Positions 1 to 14,200 of a stretch of DNA of 64,000 bases are shown in pieces. The stretch covers positions 30,636,359-30,700,358 of the forward strand of contig OX463779.1 of the NCBI GenBank assembly GCA_949825025.1, in the 5' to 3' direction. Numbering within the stretch: position 1 is the stretch's first letter; every line of letters starts with the position of its first letter. The translations under genes were made by a program, and so were the position numbers. This DNA comes from Siphlonurus alternatus (lineage: Eukaryota; Arthropoda; Insecta; Ephemeroptera; Siphlonuridae). The notes beneath the pieces were generated by a model that did not search any database, had not been told where the DNA came from, and was given only the letters and a program-made list of their open reading frames with translations.

Positions 1-283
1 TAAGTAATTACATTTATATATAATATTTAGATTTGCTGTAATATTATGCATTTTTAATAAAAAATAGTAGTTGTTTGTTTTATTAAGTGAATGTAATAAT
101 TATAATTGTTTTATAACGAAATCAAATAGAAAATTGGTTTTCAAGTATAGAAGTTATATCTTAATTAATTATACTAGACAATTACACTTAAAAGTCTAAT
201 AAATTAAATATTCACTCGATAATATGTGAAAACACAAATTAGTATTTCTAATACAAAAAATCCAAAGCGGTTTAATTTTGCTT
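1..283. other. AT-rich, nothing recognised
   Basis: No ORF, repeat or motif of note. Confidence 0.6.
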
Positions 284-521
284 ACTTTTAGAGGGAATCT
301 GAACTTAATTTGAGTGTAGCTCGTCAGTACGTGACGTCATATACACGAATGTATGTGAGGGTTGACAGTTTCATTAGATTCCCGATACACAATAAAAAGG
401 TTACACTTCCGGCTACTTTTAGAGGGAATCTGAACTTAATTTGAGTGTAGCTCGTCAGTACGTGACGTCATATACACGAATGTATGTGAGGGTTGACAGT
501 TTCATTAGATTCCCGATACAC
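284..521. repeat. 131-bp tandem duplication
   Basis: Two copies (from about 284 and 415) are almost identical, each holding ACTTTTAGAGGGAATCTGAA and CGTGACGTCATATACACG. The offset of the GAGGGAATCT word (291 against 422) is 131 bp. Each copy carries one TGACGTCA (332 and 463). Confidence 0.9.
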
Positions 522-1082
522 ACTAAAACGTTCCTCACGTCTTTCGCTTCTCATCCCTCTATATACACACACTTAGGAGCCGTAGGGAACTGAAAACCTC
601 AACGTATATATGTCACAAAGACACAATTTCAAGTCAAATCTTATACGTGTCTACACATGTCTATCTCTAAGGCTTGAATTATAAATGTTTATTATTATAT
701 TATTTTAATCTGATATATACTTTATAACCTATACAAACCTGTTTTATATATAGTATGTTTTTCTATATTTCAAGTAGCAAGATTTATTTTAAGCGTTTCA
801 AATTAATAATAATTGTAGTTGAAATAGTTTGAAGACTTTAAAAAAGTTTAAACAGAAAATATAATGATATTATATGAATTAATTTAACAATTATTTTCAT
901 AAAACTTATTTAGAGAGAGAAAATAAATTAACATCGTTGAATAATAAGCAATATAAGTCTAATTTTGTGGTTTTGTGGTTTTGACCATTAAGGTGCTACA
1001 CAGAGAATTTGTATGAATATGGTAAAATAATATTAAAGTTTATGAAAAGTTTGTAACTTGGGGAACGAAGAAAAAAAATCGA

Positions 1083-1159
<77 letters not shown>

Positions 1160-1919
1160 TTCTGAAAATTTGAAAAGTAAATACAACAAAGTATTTACAA
1201 ACTTCTATCTTATTTATTTTCTCCTACTTTCTTTCTGCATAAATTTGTATATATATGGTATTTAACAAAATATAACAAAAATATATTTTTAAAATAAAAT
1301 TTTAGAATTTTATTTTTTTAATATGCAGATTATGAAGATTTTGTTTATATATATAATTTGAAAATTTTCTTTATTGAATACTAAAAACAAAATCTTATAA
1401 TTCTATACACTAATGCCATAACGTTTAGAACTGTTCGTAAGCACTTGCTTACAAATTAGAAGCTTCTTAATGAGAATTTCATTGCTCGTATTTCCTCCTC
1501 TCTCCCTACATCTAACTCTCTGCTGCTATGTACTTAAGTTTTAGCCATTACAGGAAGAGGAAACATTCTAACAGCAGGTTCACACAGATTACAAGACCAA
1601 GGGGGCAAAAACTTGCACCCGCATTCTCAACATTACTTCCACCTAGACACAATTATAAAGGATATTTAATATTAACAATTTAATATATCTTAAATTATAA
1701 TCATAAATATTATGAAAGTATTCCCGAGTTAAAATTTTCATATTTTATTCACCTTCAACGCTTTTCCTCCTCTTTTTTTCCTACTATTTTGCACCATTTC
1801 CGAGGGAAAATAGGGATAAAAACGAGATAATATTTGTTGTTGTTTTCCATCTTATCGAGCATAAAATTTTTGAAAATTTGTCTCAATTTTATTCTCCCTT
1901 TTAGCAAGGAAGAAATAAC
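522..1919. other. AT-rich intergenic DNA
   Basis: Apart from the TA microsatellite at 1086-1155 I see no coding or structured sequence. The ORF across the TA tract is a Tyr-Ile artefact. Confidence 0.6.
1086..1155. repeat. (TA)n microsatellite, ~35 units
   Basis: Uninterrupted TA dinucleotides in an AT-rich setting. Confidence 0.98.
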
Positions 1920-2073
1920 GGGTGCGATTCACGAAGCAGTTAGCCAGGTTTAGAACCATCACGTTTAGCTTAACCACGTTTAACTATACCTGTTTTACGT
2001 GTTAAATCACCTAGTCAAATAAATAAGCTAAACGTGGTTAGAAACCTGGCTACTTGCTTCGTGAATCACACCC
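1920..2073. mobile_element. Foldback MITE, GCGATTCACGAA family, copy 1
   Basis: A ~154-bp near-palindrome with arms starting GGGTGCGATTCACGAAGC. The interior carries repeated AACCACGTTTA words. No convincing target duplication is seen. Confidence 0.8.
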
Positions 2074-5000
2074 ATTATGTACTTGTTTATGATGTAAAAA
2101 GACGCAAAAAAAAATTTCTAGACGTTATATATTAATATATTAAAGGACAAGTTGAAGACATAATAATTTCAATTGATATTAAAGTATAGTATATAACTAA
2201 ACTAGATTATATAACTGTAAATATAATATTGCATTATTATGCTCACTTGAATATATATAAGAGATGAAGTACATAGTAATCTATTTGAGTTCTCTAGTAC
2301 TTATCCCTTATTCTATTCACATATAAGAGGAGTAGAGAGTAAAGATAAGAAGGATACGATGGTATATCCATCAAGAGACTTATATAGCAGGAGATATCTC
2401 TGATGTGAACCCACTCCTTCCTTACCTCTCTCTCTCTCTCTTTCTCCACCGTTCACATCGTACACCAAGCATAGGAAGTGAGTACCTCTCTCTTTGATGG
2501 GAAGCTATTTTCAAGGAGCAAACCCACTCGCGGGTTACTCTCAAACTCAATGCTAGAGGAACCCTCAACGGTGATCTGTATTTATTATTCCCATGTTCAT
2601 CTCTTAGGGGTTTTGGTAACTTCTATAGATGGTCCACGATTCAGTCAAGGCGGCCAGCTTAAGCCCTCACATATTCTGCCACTATTCCTCTGCAGAATAA
2701 CTTGTGCAGCCCTCTAGGGAATACCTTGATAGTAAAGAGCAGATTTTCAAAAGAAACTAAGTCCTTTTTCTACTTTTTTACTCCCCCCTCCTCATCCTTC
2801 CCACTTCTCTCCTCTTACTCCTTGACTTTCTACCTATTTCTTAATACTTTTACTTAAAACAAAAACTTATTTCATCACAATATTGCTTTTCCATCTCTGA
2901 AGTATTGTATGGAAATATATATTATTATAAAATAAATTTAGTTCTTTCTTATATATATGTTTTTTTATATATATAACATCCAGTTAGAGTTTAAAAAACA
3001 CTAAGTTATTATATGTATGTATAATATTCAAAGCGATGAAAATGATTATGTTCACACAGGTAAATAAACGGTATCCGATTATATTTGAAAATATTCAAAA
3101 ACCAGTTTATTTCTTTACCATTATATACTCACAAACAGTTAAAAAGATTATTATAAGAAATGTGTAAAGATACAATTTTTCTAATTACTGCATACAATTT
3201 TTCTTAAAAAAAAATTTTTTTTCAACCCCATTTGTTTGTATGGAGATGAAATTTTCTTGTAAGGAAAATTTGTATGCGAAAATTGTGTAATACAGGCTTA
3301 ACTTTTAAACAAAAAAATACTTTATACATTCAAGACTGATTTTAAAACAGTAATTAATCTGAAACAAGTTATTTAAAAATATACATACATACTTATATAC
3401 CACACACCATAACCTTTAAAATTTTTAAACATAAATTTTATGTTTAATATAAATTTTCATTTTCAACATACAATGTAATGATTAATAAAAATAGTCATAT
3501 TCATTTTAATTAACTGTAACCTCTACCATTTTGTCACATGGAGCTGCATCAATGCCAAAGTATCTCAATTTTAACTGTTTATTTAAATATACCATAACAG
3601 TTTTAAGTATTGTATATAGTTCTTATCATTTTAATATTTTGATAAGTATATAATTAATCAATCAAAAAATCATAAAAAAAATGTATTTAATTAATTTAAA
3701 TATATAAATATAGACGTGTGAATCTATAAGTATTGAAAGATAATTATAAAATTCAATTTAATTCAGTCAAGCATAAAAAAAAATTGAACGCACCTTTTTC
3801 ATTTTATAATATTAACAATTGTAAACGTATTCTATTGTAATTATAAATTCATGTTGTTATAATAATTAAGAATATATTTACATTATTCTATTTTTGTTAT
3901 AGTATAATTTCCACAATAATAATTATCATTCTAATTTGAATATCTTTGAATTAAGACTACTTGCTTCATTTACACATTATAACCCAAATGTAATAATAAT
4001 AATAATATATTAGTTAGTAGATGAATGTATAAATTTTGTATGTACTTTCGCGTCTGTTGTTGCTATATCAACTTATATCTCGACTAAATGGAAGCTCTAC
4101 AGAAAGTTGAAATAATGAATTAAAGCTTTACTTTTCATGACGTCAACGTATTCTAAAGCATCGTTGCTACAATAAAGTTATATAAATTACAAAAGTGTAC
4201 AAAGTACGATAATTATACAATAACGTTGCAATGCAATTTGTAAGATTTCAAACATCTTTTGTTAATAATAAAATTATATTAGAATATTGTGTTTGGTAAT
4301 TCGAGTAAAACATTTTACACGATATGTTTTAAAATTAATATACAATATATTTATTGTATCAGATAAAATTTTAAACCTTTATTTGCAACAACAGCTTAAT
4401 TTAAGAATAATTTTTTCAATCAAAAGCAAGCAGAATTTAAAAGCTCCTCGATGTATGCTATTTGTTGTTCACGCGTGCTAAACAAGTTGCATACTTAGGT
4501 ATTTTGCAGGCTGAAAACATGGCGGATTTTGCAATACGGTTTTACTCAAATTGTATTGAAATGAGTTTTCTTTATTCTAAATAAAATCCTTAAAAAAACA
4601 TTTTTATTTTTTTTAAAGAATAACTCTATATTAAATTCATCATTAATTTTAATAGAAATGAATACTCACTATATGAGATAGATTTTAAATTGTGTAAATT
4701 CCTTCCATTGAAAATATTACACCATCTTGTTTATAAAAAAAATCAAACTCTTTTTATTGGTTCTTCATTGTACTGAAGACCATCTAAGGCTGTAATTTTT
4801 TAACAATTAATTTTATAGTTTACATAAAAAATTATCAACTTTTTTTTATAAAAATCATCTACAAATTTCAGAACACGAAGAAAATAACATCTCTACGCTT
4901 AAAGTGCGTGCCAGAAAAAAAAACAGAGTAATTTTTTCTTCAAGTGATCTTCCACATCAAACCGAATTAAAAAAATATCTTGCATAAGTTTCCAGAAAAA

Positions 5001-5277
5001 AAAATCATCAAAGTCAGGATTAACGCGTCGGTAAACATTGTGTCTTACCTGACTAAGACCCTCGAATACCTTGAAAAAATACACTTTCAGGTGGTATGAA
5101 AAAAAATATAGCAATAATCTATAACTCAAGCTTTAACGAAATGTAAATTTGAACATTTTTTTCCCTGAATCAAATTTTCCGTAAAAACAACAACACATAT
5201 AAATACATTATCACTTTTTTGTACTGTCTATAGCAAGGCAGTGTTAAAATAAAAAATAGTCATTCTTCCATATATTA
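2074..5277. other. AT-rich intergenic DNA
   Basis: Holds a pyrimidine-rich, somewhat GC-richer stretch at about 2290-2830 (CCTCTCTCTCTC, CTCCCCCCTCC) with no recognisable product, the degenerate MITE at 3162, a CRE palindrome at 4138-4145, and otherwise poly-A/T-rich sequence. Confidence 0.5.
3162..3297. mobile_element. Degenerate copy of the 32.1-kb nested MITE
   Basis: Shares GATACAATTTTTCT, CCATTTGTTTGTATGGAGAT, GAAATTTTCTTGTAAGGAAA and a GTGTAATACAGGC end with the element at 32099-32343. It is shorter and mutated. Confidence 0.6.
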
Positions 5278-5519
5278 ATGTACAGACTCTTTTTGCGCAA
5301 GAAATTTGATGAGAGTTTTATATGCTACCTCCTGTCTGACACGTCATGGGTTGAGCCCCCCGGCCCCCTTCGTCTTACGGCCGAGCGCTCACTGCTGCCT
5401 CCTTACAGCCAGGCAGACAGGTCTCCGGAGACAGAAACGAGTCGTAACTCGTGCAGCAGAGTCCTCAGTAACGCTCGTTGTGGTGACTTTTATGTGCTCT
5501 ACTTCATCAAGTTAATCAT
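5278..5519 (+). other. GC-rich candidate exon ending at a consensus donor
   Basis: The core 5330-5480 is CpG-rich and the segment ends CAT|GTAAGT at 5519/5520. An ATG at 5278 opens a frame of about 80 codons to the donor, but the translation (low complexity, P-, S- and R-rich) is not recognised and no acceptor or promoter is evident. It may be an untranslated first exon or a chance patch. Confidence 0.22.
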
Positions 5520-8500
5520 GTAAGTGAAGAGAACAAGAAAATTTCCACTTCATTAAAATTTACGTGCATAAATTAACTGTAAAATTGTGATAATTATATT
5601 AAAAGTTATCTTATTTTTATATCATATTGTACGTAAGATTCTATAGTGCATAATTTTTTTTTAATATATTGCAAGTACTGAATATTTTTTATAATCTATG
5701 TTGAAGCTATAAAATAATTTTATTTTACAAATTAACAAATATTTTTAAGTAATTTTCGTTTTATTTGTTGTAATTATTTGGTTTTACAAGTCTAAATGAG
5801 AAAAGAAGATAGGAGGGTTGTCTTTCTAGAAGTTTCAAAAATAAATGTGGGTTGGTACCCCCCTCCCCCCCCCATGTTGAATAGGGCACAGGCTTCCCAG
5901 AATCGAGTACTTTTTATAAAATAATTATTCTTTCTTTACTTTTTTTAAAATTTGTTACAGGTATTTTACAATTAACACTTTAAATTAAACTGTTTATTTC
6001 AACACATAACAATCCTCAACATAAAATAATAAACAGCAGAGTTTTATAAATGAAAAAATTAAATAATTTAACAATTAATTTAAAACAAAAATGTCCTGGG
6101 TGAATTGTTATGTTTCCATTCTTTAATTAACAAAGCACGGATCTACATGCGTGAAACTATATGATTAATATATGAGATAATAAAGCTCGCAGTGGCACTG
6201 TTATATAATTAATCATAGTTGCTGGATCAAATTTAATCCTCCGTCTATCACCACAAAACGATATCAACAGACAATAGAAATGGCTTTAGCGTGAACCATT
6301 AATGATATGCTTGTATCGCCGCGTTAGTATCATGTTGTTATATAGCATATATCAGCTCGTCAAGTGGTTACATAACAGCTGGATAACAGCTCTCTCTTTA
6401 CATATTGCGTTAAACTACTTAAGAGAAAAACGATAGGAATCAGCATTAAAAGCTTCGCAAAAAAAAACACGTATTGTATTTTTGTAACTAAAATTAAATT
6501 ACTATCATTAAAATATAGTACATTGAACAAGATAGCTCAATTTATTTTATATTTATTTTTATGAAGCAAGCAAATGGTTTTAAAATGTAAATTTAGTATA
6601 CTGTAAAGATTATAATATAGATTGAATAATTATTTTTACTAATATTTTAAAATTAAGGTTGAATATTTAAAAAATATATATATTTTTCAATACATATTAT
6701 TATGAGTGTGTAATTTAATAATTACCTTGCAAACTGGGCTATCACCCTCGCTGATAAGTTCACTTGAGCACTTAAAACACACACATAGTGAACTTTATCA
6801 GCAAGGGTGATAGCCCAGTTTGCAAGGTAATTATTAAATTACACGCTCATTATGATACCTCGCTTGAAACCTTCATTTCCTAATATATTATTATTTTCAA
6901 TTATTTAACATAATGTATTTTTTAAAAACGATCCATTGTAATACATTTACGGAAAGAAATTGCTCGGTACATTAAGAATAACACAAAATTTTATGTAGAG
7001 AGAGAACTCCCCATTGTTAGTAAATAACATAAAATCGATGTACTATTCTAACAATAAACTTTTGTAGTGATACTCGAAGTATTCACAGAAAATCATCAAT
7101 TATTATGTACAGTATAAATCTACATTACACACTTTAAGTTAAAATATATTAATGTAATTAATCATTATAATTATATTCTTGTTAATAGTTTTATTTACAT
7201 ATCTAAAATACATACATTTGAAGAGATAGAAGAGGAATTTTATCATCAATATATAAACAGACATTGCCTTCCTGCAGCTTGTTTTCTATACAACATGAGT
7301 TGGTTGGTTGGTTGGCAGTAAGAAGGATCGTTAGTAAGAGCTGATGTGTTCACATCAATGAGAGACGGAATGAGAGGAAAGGAGAGGAGGGGAGGGGGTA
7401 AGGACGTGGCCAGATAGGTAGTAGGAAGGTATGAAACAACCCAAGAGGATGCTGTGATCCTGTATACAATCCATGATTCAATAAACAAAATGGTAGCTTA
7501 AATTAATTTATTATATTTATAGAATAATATTTTTATTCAATTGTTAATGTTACAATATAATATCATATTTTATTATTCTTAAAATGTATATAAAAATTGA
7601 TGTAATTTGTTATCATGGTATGTTGGTATTTTAGATTACCTCTTATTTCGATATGATCATGGGTATAATGTGAAGGTGGGTGGTTGAAGGAAGAAAAGGG
7701 GAGAGGTGTTCAACGTATACGACAAGGCTTTTGACGTTTATTGCTCACCATGTGCACGGCTCTGGAAATGACGCGATAATTAATGCTCATACAACAACAA
7801 ACTATGTAGACGCAATACCTTTAGTACAAAACGGGGAAACCAAGCAACGTATAGGTATATATAATACAAGTCGTCTCTACCTACTAGTAGTAGTGCCAAT
7901 GCAATTCATGTAACACGTTTTACGTTTTACTAACAAAAGAAGAGAGAAAAAAAAGAAGAGATAAAATTCATACATGTTTGGTTATGTTTAAAAAAGATAT
8001 TCAAATTATATTTTATTTTGCCCTTTATTAATTTCTGTTGGTGTAAATTTTTTTTTTTTTTTTTTCAAAGTAATTAATTTCCATAATAAATGAGTAAAAA
8101 ATTAATATGCATAATATAGTCATGGTAAAAAATCAAGTGATATACAGTGTAATATAAAAAAATGTTTTAAATGAAGCCTTATTTCACATAATTTAGTCTA
8201 TATAATAAAAATTCTTATATAGATTGGTTATTGTATAAAATATTTTATTTCAGTATTTTTTTTTTTTATTTTTCTTCACTGAAAACAACAACGGAATTTA
8301 TAAATTATGTAAGATTAAAACTACGTATAGTAATGTTTTTTAGTAATTTCTTTTATGATTATATATTTAAGAGTCAACCATAGTAAAGAAAAACAAAATC
8401 TGTTAAAGAATAAGGTTATAAAGTTAGTTTTAACTTAATAGAAAAGTCGAAACCATAAAGAGAAAAAAAAAAAAAAAAAACATTAAAAAAAACTTTGAAC

Positions 8501-10378
8501 GTTGTTGACAGGTATTTTATTTTCTCTTTTTTTCTTTTCTATGACATTTTTTTTTAATCATCATCACTTATTGCACAAAAAGCTTTATGCTCTGACAATT
8601 CTACAGTTTCAATATTTTCCACTTGGTTTCGTTCTTCTTCTGTTTCTTCCAAATATTTTGGGCATGAGTGAATCCATCGTCATATCCACGCATCATCAAG
8701 CCGCCTCGTATCAAAGATATTTAACCAAGATAGTCCATCATATATATAACTTTATTTCAACTTCCAATAATATAACTTAGAAAAATAGTAAATATATAAA
8801 GAATTATATTTACGAGAAAGATGGATATAGTGTTGTTCAGGGAAGGAAAAACATTGCAGGGGGAAAGGACATAAAAAATCGTGTGACACGTCCCTAAGCG
8901 AGCAAGCGAGGGCCGTTAGTGTTATAGTGAACATGCAAGTTACAGCACAGGCTAGGAGAGAGAGAGAGAGATGTAATAAATTCATTAAGCAATTAGCTTC
9001 AGCGTTCAGTAACACAATTTTACGTTGCTTGTCACACAACTCTAGTTACATAAAAAAATATATATAACAAAAATAAATGAATATCTACCGTTACAGTTTT
9101 TTTATTAAAAAAAAATTATCACTTTAAATAAAAAAATAATGAACGATATTTTTTCTGTCTTTATTGTGAAAAATAAAAATGTAAATTGTAAAGAAATCAG
9201 TTATTAAACATTTACAGACTTTGACAATTTTTAATTGGAAAATAAAAAAATGTTTTATTTATAACGTTGTATAATTGGTAGTATGTTTGTTGTGTTATAT
9301 ATATAAAATTCTAATTTTATATCAATACACTATCAAATTTTATTAAAAAATATATATATTTTATGAATTATTTATATAAGAGAAATCCTCTCTAGTTGTA
9401 AAAAAATATAGAATTTAAATTGTTTGCATGATTAATATACACTTTGGGATTATCAGAATATTAATCTCTCTGATATGCTGCATGGATACAATTTGCAACT
9501 ACATTTGATAACCAATTTTACGTAACCCCATGAATATTGAACTCTCCAAATAATACGGGGAGTAACATTCAGCCCACCCCAAATTGTAGCTTCAGAGTAT
9601 TTCTAGAGTAAGTATATAGTTCAAAAATGTTGTACTTTGCGGTCGCATACACAAAATTTCAATGTTATATTTTTAACATGTTTGGGATACAGATACACCT
9701 TTCCATCATGGCAATAGTTGCTACTAAAAATCATAATGTAAAATATTTTTTATAATTAGTTTGACATCTTCTACTAACATCTATCACTTTATTAGAATTT
9801 AACAATCTTCAAGTCTCTTCATTTAAAAATTTCTTTTTATTTCTTAATAACCTTCACAATATGTGGCAATTTTCTCTAATAAATGGGAGTATGAAAGTCT
9901 ATATGCTCAGAATGTTCATAAAGATGTACTATACATTTATAATTTCCATTATACTAGATTATTACAGAAATAGTTACATACCTACAAAAGTACGTGATAT
10001 TTATCTATGTAAAATATATTAGAATATATCTCATTTTAAATTATGTGAAGTTAAATAATAAGACATGATTTATACTACTTAAATCTTTACCTCTATTATA
10101 ACATTTTGTGATATTTGTTGAACTTGTTTAAACACAAATTTATTTTTAGTCTTAATTTTAAAGTATCATAATATAAATTATATATATAAAAAATAAACAT
10201 TTAAAGGAAGTAAGGTAGATTTAGTGTGTTTAATTTCTTGTACCTTATTGCCGGAAATCAAGAAGCTACTACACCTTTCTCTCTCGGTCTACAGAACCAC
10301 TATCTTACTCCCTGGGGCAATCTTTGCCACTGCGACAAGAAGCAAACGCTGCTGTTTCCTACTGTAATAACGAGTAAT

Positions 10379-10382
<4 letters not shown>
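5520..10382. other. AT-rich intergenic DNA with small GC-richer patches
   Basis: Besides the hairpin at 6703 there are purine-rich patches at 7320-7440 and 8820-8970. Short frames at 7246-7488, 7680-7913 and 8502-9039 look like chance ORFs. Confidence 0.5.
6703..6850. repeat. Long near-perfect hairpin, ~62-bp arms
   Basis: Left arm 6703-6764 and right arm 6787-6850 are reverse complements, with a one-base bulge and a few mismatches, around a ~22-nt loop containing CACACACA. It could be a single-copy foldback MITE. No second copy is in the window. Confidence 0.8.

Positions 10383-10472
<90 letters not shown>
10383..10472. repeat. (TC)45 microsatellite
   Basis: Uninterrupted TC on the + strand. 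It creates Ser-Leu and Arg-Glu pseudo-ORFs that are not genes. Confidence 0.98.
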
Positions 10473-10475
<3 letters not shown>

Positions 10476-11175
10476 TACACACACCTGCTTGGAAGACACA
10501 CCAAGCAACGTTCTCTAAGAATAAACCCGCAGGCTTCTTTTTCTCCGCAACATCGCCATTCGTAAGTACCTTACACGCATCTTTACAAATTTTAAAACAG
10601 AAAAAAAAAAATAAAAAAAACAACAACCTATTTTATAGTGTGCATAATATCAGAGAAAAACGTTGGCAAATAAGATATTTTTTCTGTAATATTGGAAAAA
10701 ATTTAACAATGCAAACCAAAAAAGTTAAAGAATTTCAAATTTCTATTTTAAAATATATTTAAATATTTTTGTAACTCGTTTTTTTTTACTCAAAAATACA
10801 GTCATAGTAATTACAGTCAACATGGCATTATAAAAAATTAAATTAAAATATAAATAATGACTTTATAAAGTATGTATTTACAGTACATAATATATGGTTT
10901 AATATATGGTTATATTCAATTCATAATTTAGTATAAATTAAAGTAAAATTTTAAGCTAACTTTGATGTATAATAGTTTAAAATTAGAACTGTAAAGATTA
11001 ATAATTAGCTATAAAATTTATAGTTGCATACATTTATCACCCTCATAGAATATACTGTTACATTGCTGCTATATCTATAACATACAGGGAAATCAAAGTA
11101 AAACATAGAAACCACAGCTATGAGTGGGATCAAGCATTCATATAGGGAAAGAGTATATGTGTGTGTAAAAGAGAG

Positions 11176-11178
<3 letters not shown>

Positions 11179-11267
<89 letters not shown>
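11179..11267. repeat. (GA)44 microsatellite
   Basis: Uninterrupted GA on the + strand, opposite in orientation to the TC tract 706 bp to the left. Confidence 0.98.
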
Positions 11268-11271
<4 letters not shown>

Positions 11272-14200
11272 GACACTTAGGCTAAATGTAACCTTATATA
11301 TGTATACAGTGAAGTGGCTGGTGTTTCGAGGGAGTAGAGCTGCTTTGGAAGTAGTATCCACTACAGAGAAGGAAAGATGCTTCCTTTGAACGGTAGGGTG
11401 TGGTTTAGTCTGTCATCTCCCTTTTACTGGTCCCTCCTTCTCTCTTACATCTTTTAGTACTGCATAGCTCTACTACTGCGGTGGAATCATGTGATAGCTG
11501 TTATTATTACTGTCTTAGTCATTACCACAAGAAGTGCGAACATTGGCAACGCACTGCAGTAATGTCAACTGCATAAATATATTTTCTCTCTCTCTCTCCC
11601 TTCTATGATGATAATTAAATTAAAATAAGTCAACTTGCAATCTTACTCATTAACAGAAATGAAAATGAAGATGCATTGTTTTATAATTTAACTTACATCA
11701 TATTTGTCATATCTAATTGTTAGTAAAATATTTGTAAATCATATAAAATTAATTAACTTCAGACCTAAACTATAATAATAGTAAAATTTCAATGTTAATT
11801 AAGCTACTTTATATAGAGAATATGTATAGGATGAGGTTTTGTATATAATATCACATACATCCTTCCTCTCTAGGCATAGTGTATTTACCACACTGTAACA
11901 CCAAAACTGATACTTAACTCTTCATGTCTGTTAGATGACTATGGCAACCACTCTGCCGGTGTTGTGTGATGAAGAGAAGGAAATTGAAATGATATTACAT
12001 GATAAACAAACACATCTCCTCGACAGCTAGAGTTCAAGGAGGAGTGACTCTTGGAACTGCCTACACAGAGTGACGAGGAAGGCGGCTCTCCTTCCTCGCA
12101 CTTTACACGACTAATCACATTACACTACAATAACTTTCCATTTCCTAACAATCCTTCAAGTAAAATGATGTTGAGATTTAATAATGTAATATATCTTAGT
12201 AATAAGATGGAAATGTATTGAAATAAAAATATGTAAAAGAAATTCACCAAATTGTCCAAAACTACATTAACTCTTTCAACTTGTGAAAATGATTAATATT
12301 GTGAATGTTGTGTCTAAATTGTGATTGAGTTCAGAAATAAACTCTGATTCGAATCAATGTTTTTGTTCCATAGTGCTTCATGAAATCGTTTTTTAATACA
12401 TCCTTATCATGCTCCCAATTTTATTAAATATTTTTTTTTGTAATTAACAATAATTCTCTATTAATACACCTCATATGGTCATAATATCTTTAGCCATCAT
12501 TGCTGCTTCCTAGCAGTACATTTCTTTGTGATCTCACTGTCAAAGTTAACATGCAGTCCGCATAATACGTGTGTGCTATGTAACTTCTTAAGTTCAAAAC
12601 TCCTCCAAAAGCAATTTTTTTACTTGTTATCTTGTTCATGATTAAACTTTGAATTTATTTTTCATCAATCCTTACCAAGAAAACAAGAAATTCTAACTTT
12701 AAGAGTAACGGCAAAATGAAATCAACTGTGGTTTGGGATTTACAAAGTAAAAATCACTGCTGGTGTATAATTACTTTGTCATCAATTCTTTTCTTTGCAT
12801 CGTATTTAAATTTGATATTACTTCTTTATACTAAAATACCTTGAACACAATTATTTTGTGATGAACGCTTGGTTGTTTTCGCTCAAAGATGATGAAGTAG
12901 GTACTTCGCTAAGTTGTCACAAAGTTGTTATCTACTGGCCTTAAATGTCAAGGGATAACACAACTTAGGCTTCTAAAACACTTTTTTTTTAACTAAAATA
13001 GTTAAATAATCATTCAAGTAGAATTAATGTTGTCAAGGGAAAGTTTAATAAAAATAAAAATCACTATAATTTAAAAAAAAAAGGCATTTAATTTTGAAAA
13101 TTAAATTAAAAGAAAATCTTCATCATTTAAAATTTAAATACAATGGATTAAAAATTTAATGAAAAGTGACAAGTGAGAAGTTTCTAGAGGTTTTTTTAAT
13201 CTTTTTTTTATATAAAGTTAACTAAAAGACTCGTGTATTTGTGACATTAAAAAAGGCATTATCAATGTCACATTTAAATCCTTAATTTGTTACATTTTTT
13301 TATTTTAAATAAATATTTTATTATATCAATGAGTGCATATCTAAAATCCAAGGTTTATAAATATTCTTCAACATTTCTAACACTTAAAGCATTAACACCA
13401 TTTAACTTCTCAAGCTTAACGAATCACCACACACCAAGTTTCAATTTGTGTCTTAAGTATCCATTTGGCAAGAATTTAAGTGCACTTATGTCTCTTAAAT
13501 GTATTTCTCAAGCTCTAATGTTTAGATGTAACTTGATCCTAACGTAACATAACTTTAAGTTGGCACATTTATTTACAATCATCGATGATCATGGATGATA
13601 CGTACAATCATATATGATAGTATTTTTTGTTCAATAAACACAGGAGACAAAATATATATAGCTAGAAATGTAAATGGTAAATATATAAAATCTTTCGTAA
13701 TTATATATTATATGAAGTAGTTGAATTAAATATTTATAATTCTAAATATTTAGTATCTCTAAAATTTCTAGATACATAAACTTTATGTGAGAATATTTAA
13801 CATCAATATCAACGTACAAAATTTCTCTCTATATGTTTTATTTCTTGTTAATGTGGGTTTTGACTGACGTACTGACTCAAATGTATATATGGTAGACTAT
13901 GTGATTTTAGTCACAAGGGGTTATGTTGTACCATGTATTAATATATAGATACACATAAAAGCCGCAGAGACGTAACGTTACTGTAGACCAAATGTGACGC
14001 GGTGAATAGATTTATATTATACTAACACAAGGGAGTTTAATACGTTCAGATTGGGAATTAGTGTAATGTTTTATACATATGATGGTGGATTATTTAATGT
14101 TTAAATTAGGACATATTTTAATTTTTTTAACTTTCTATATAATACAGAATTTTTTCGAATAGAATTGAGACATTTTATAATAGTTCCAATAATCCTATTT

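Noticed and set aside
7413..7434. AGGTAGTAGG resembling the let-7 seed region
   Set aside because: The seed start and the 3' half do not match and there is no hairpin. It lies in purine-rich low-complexity sequence.
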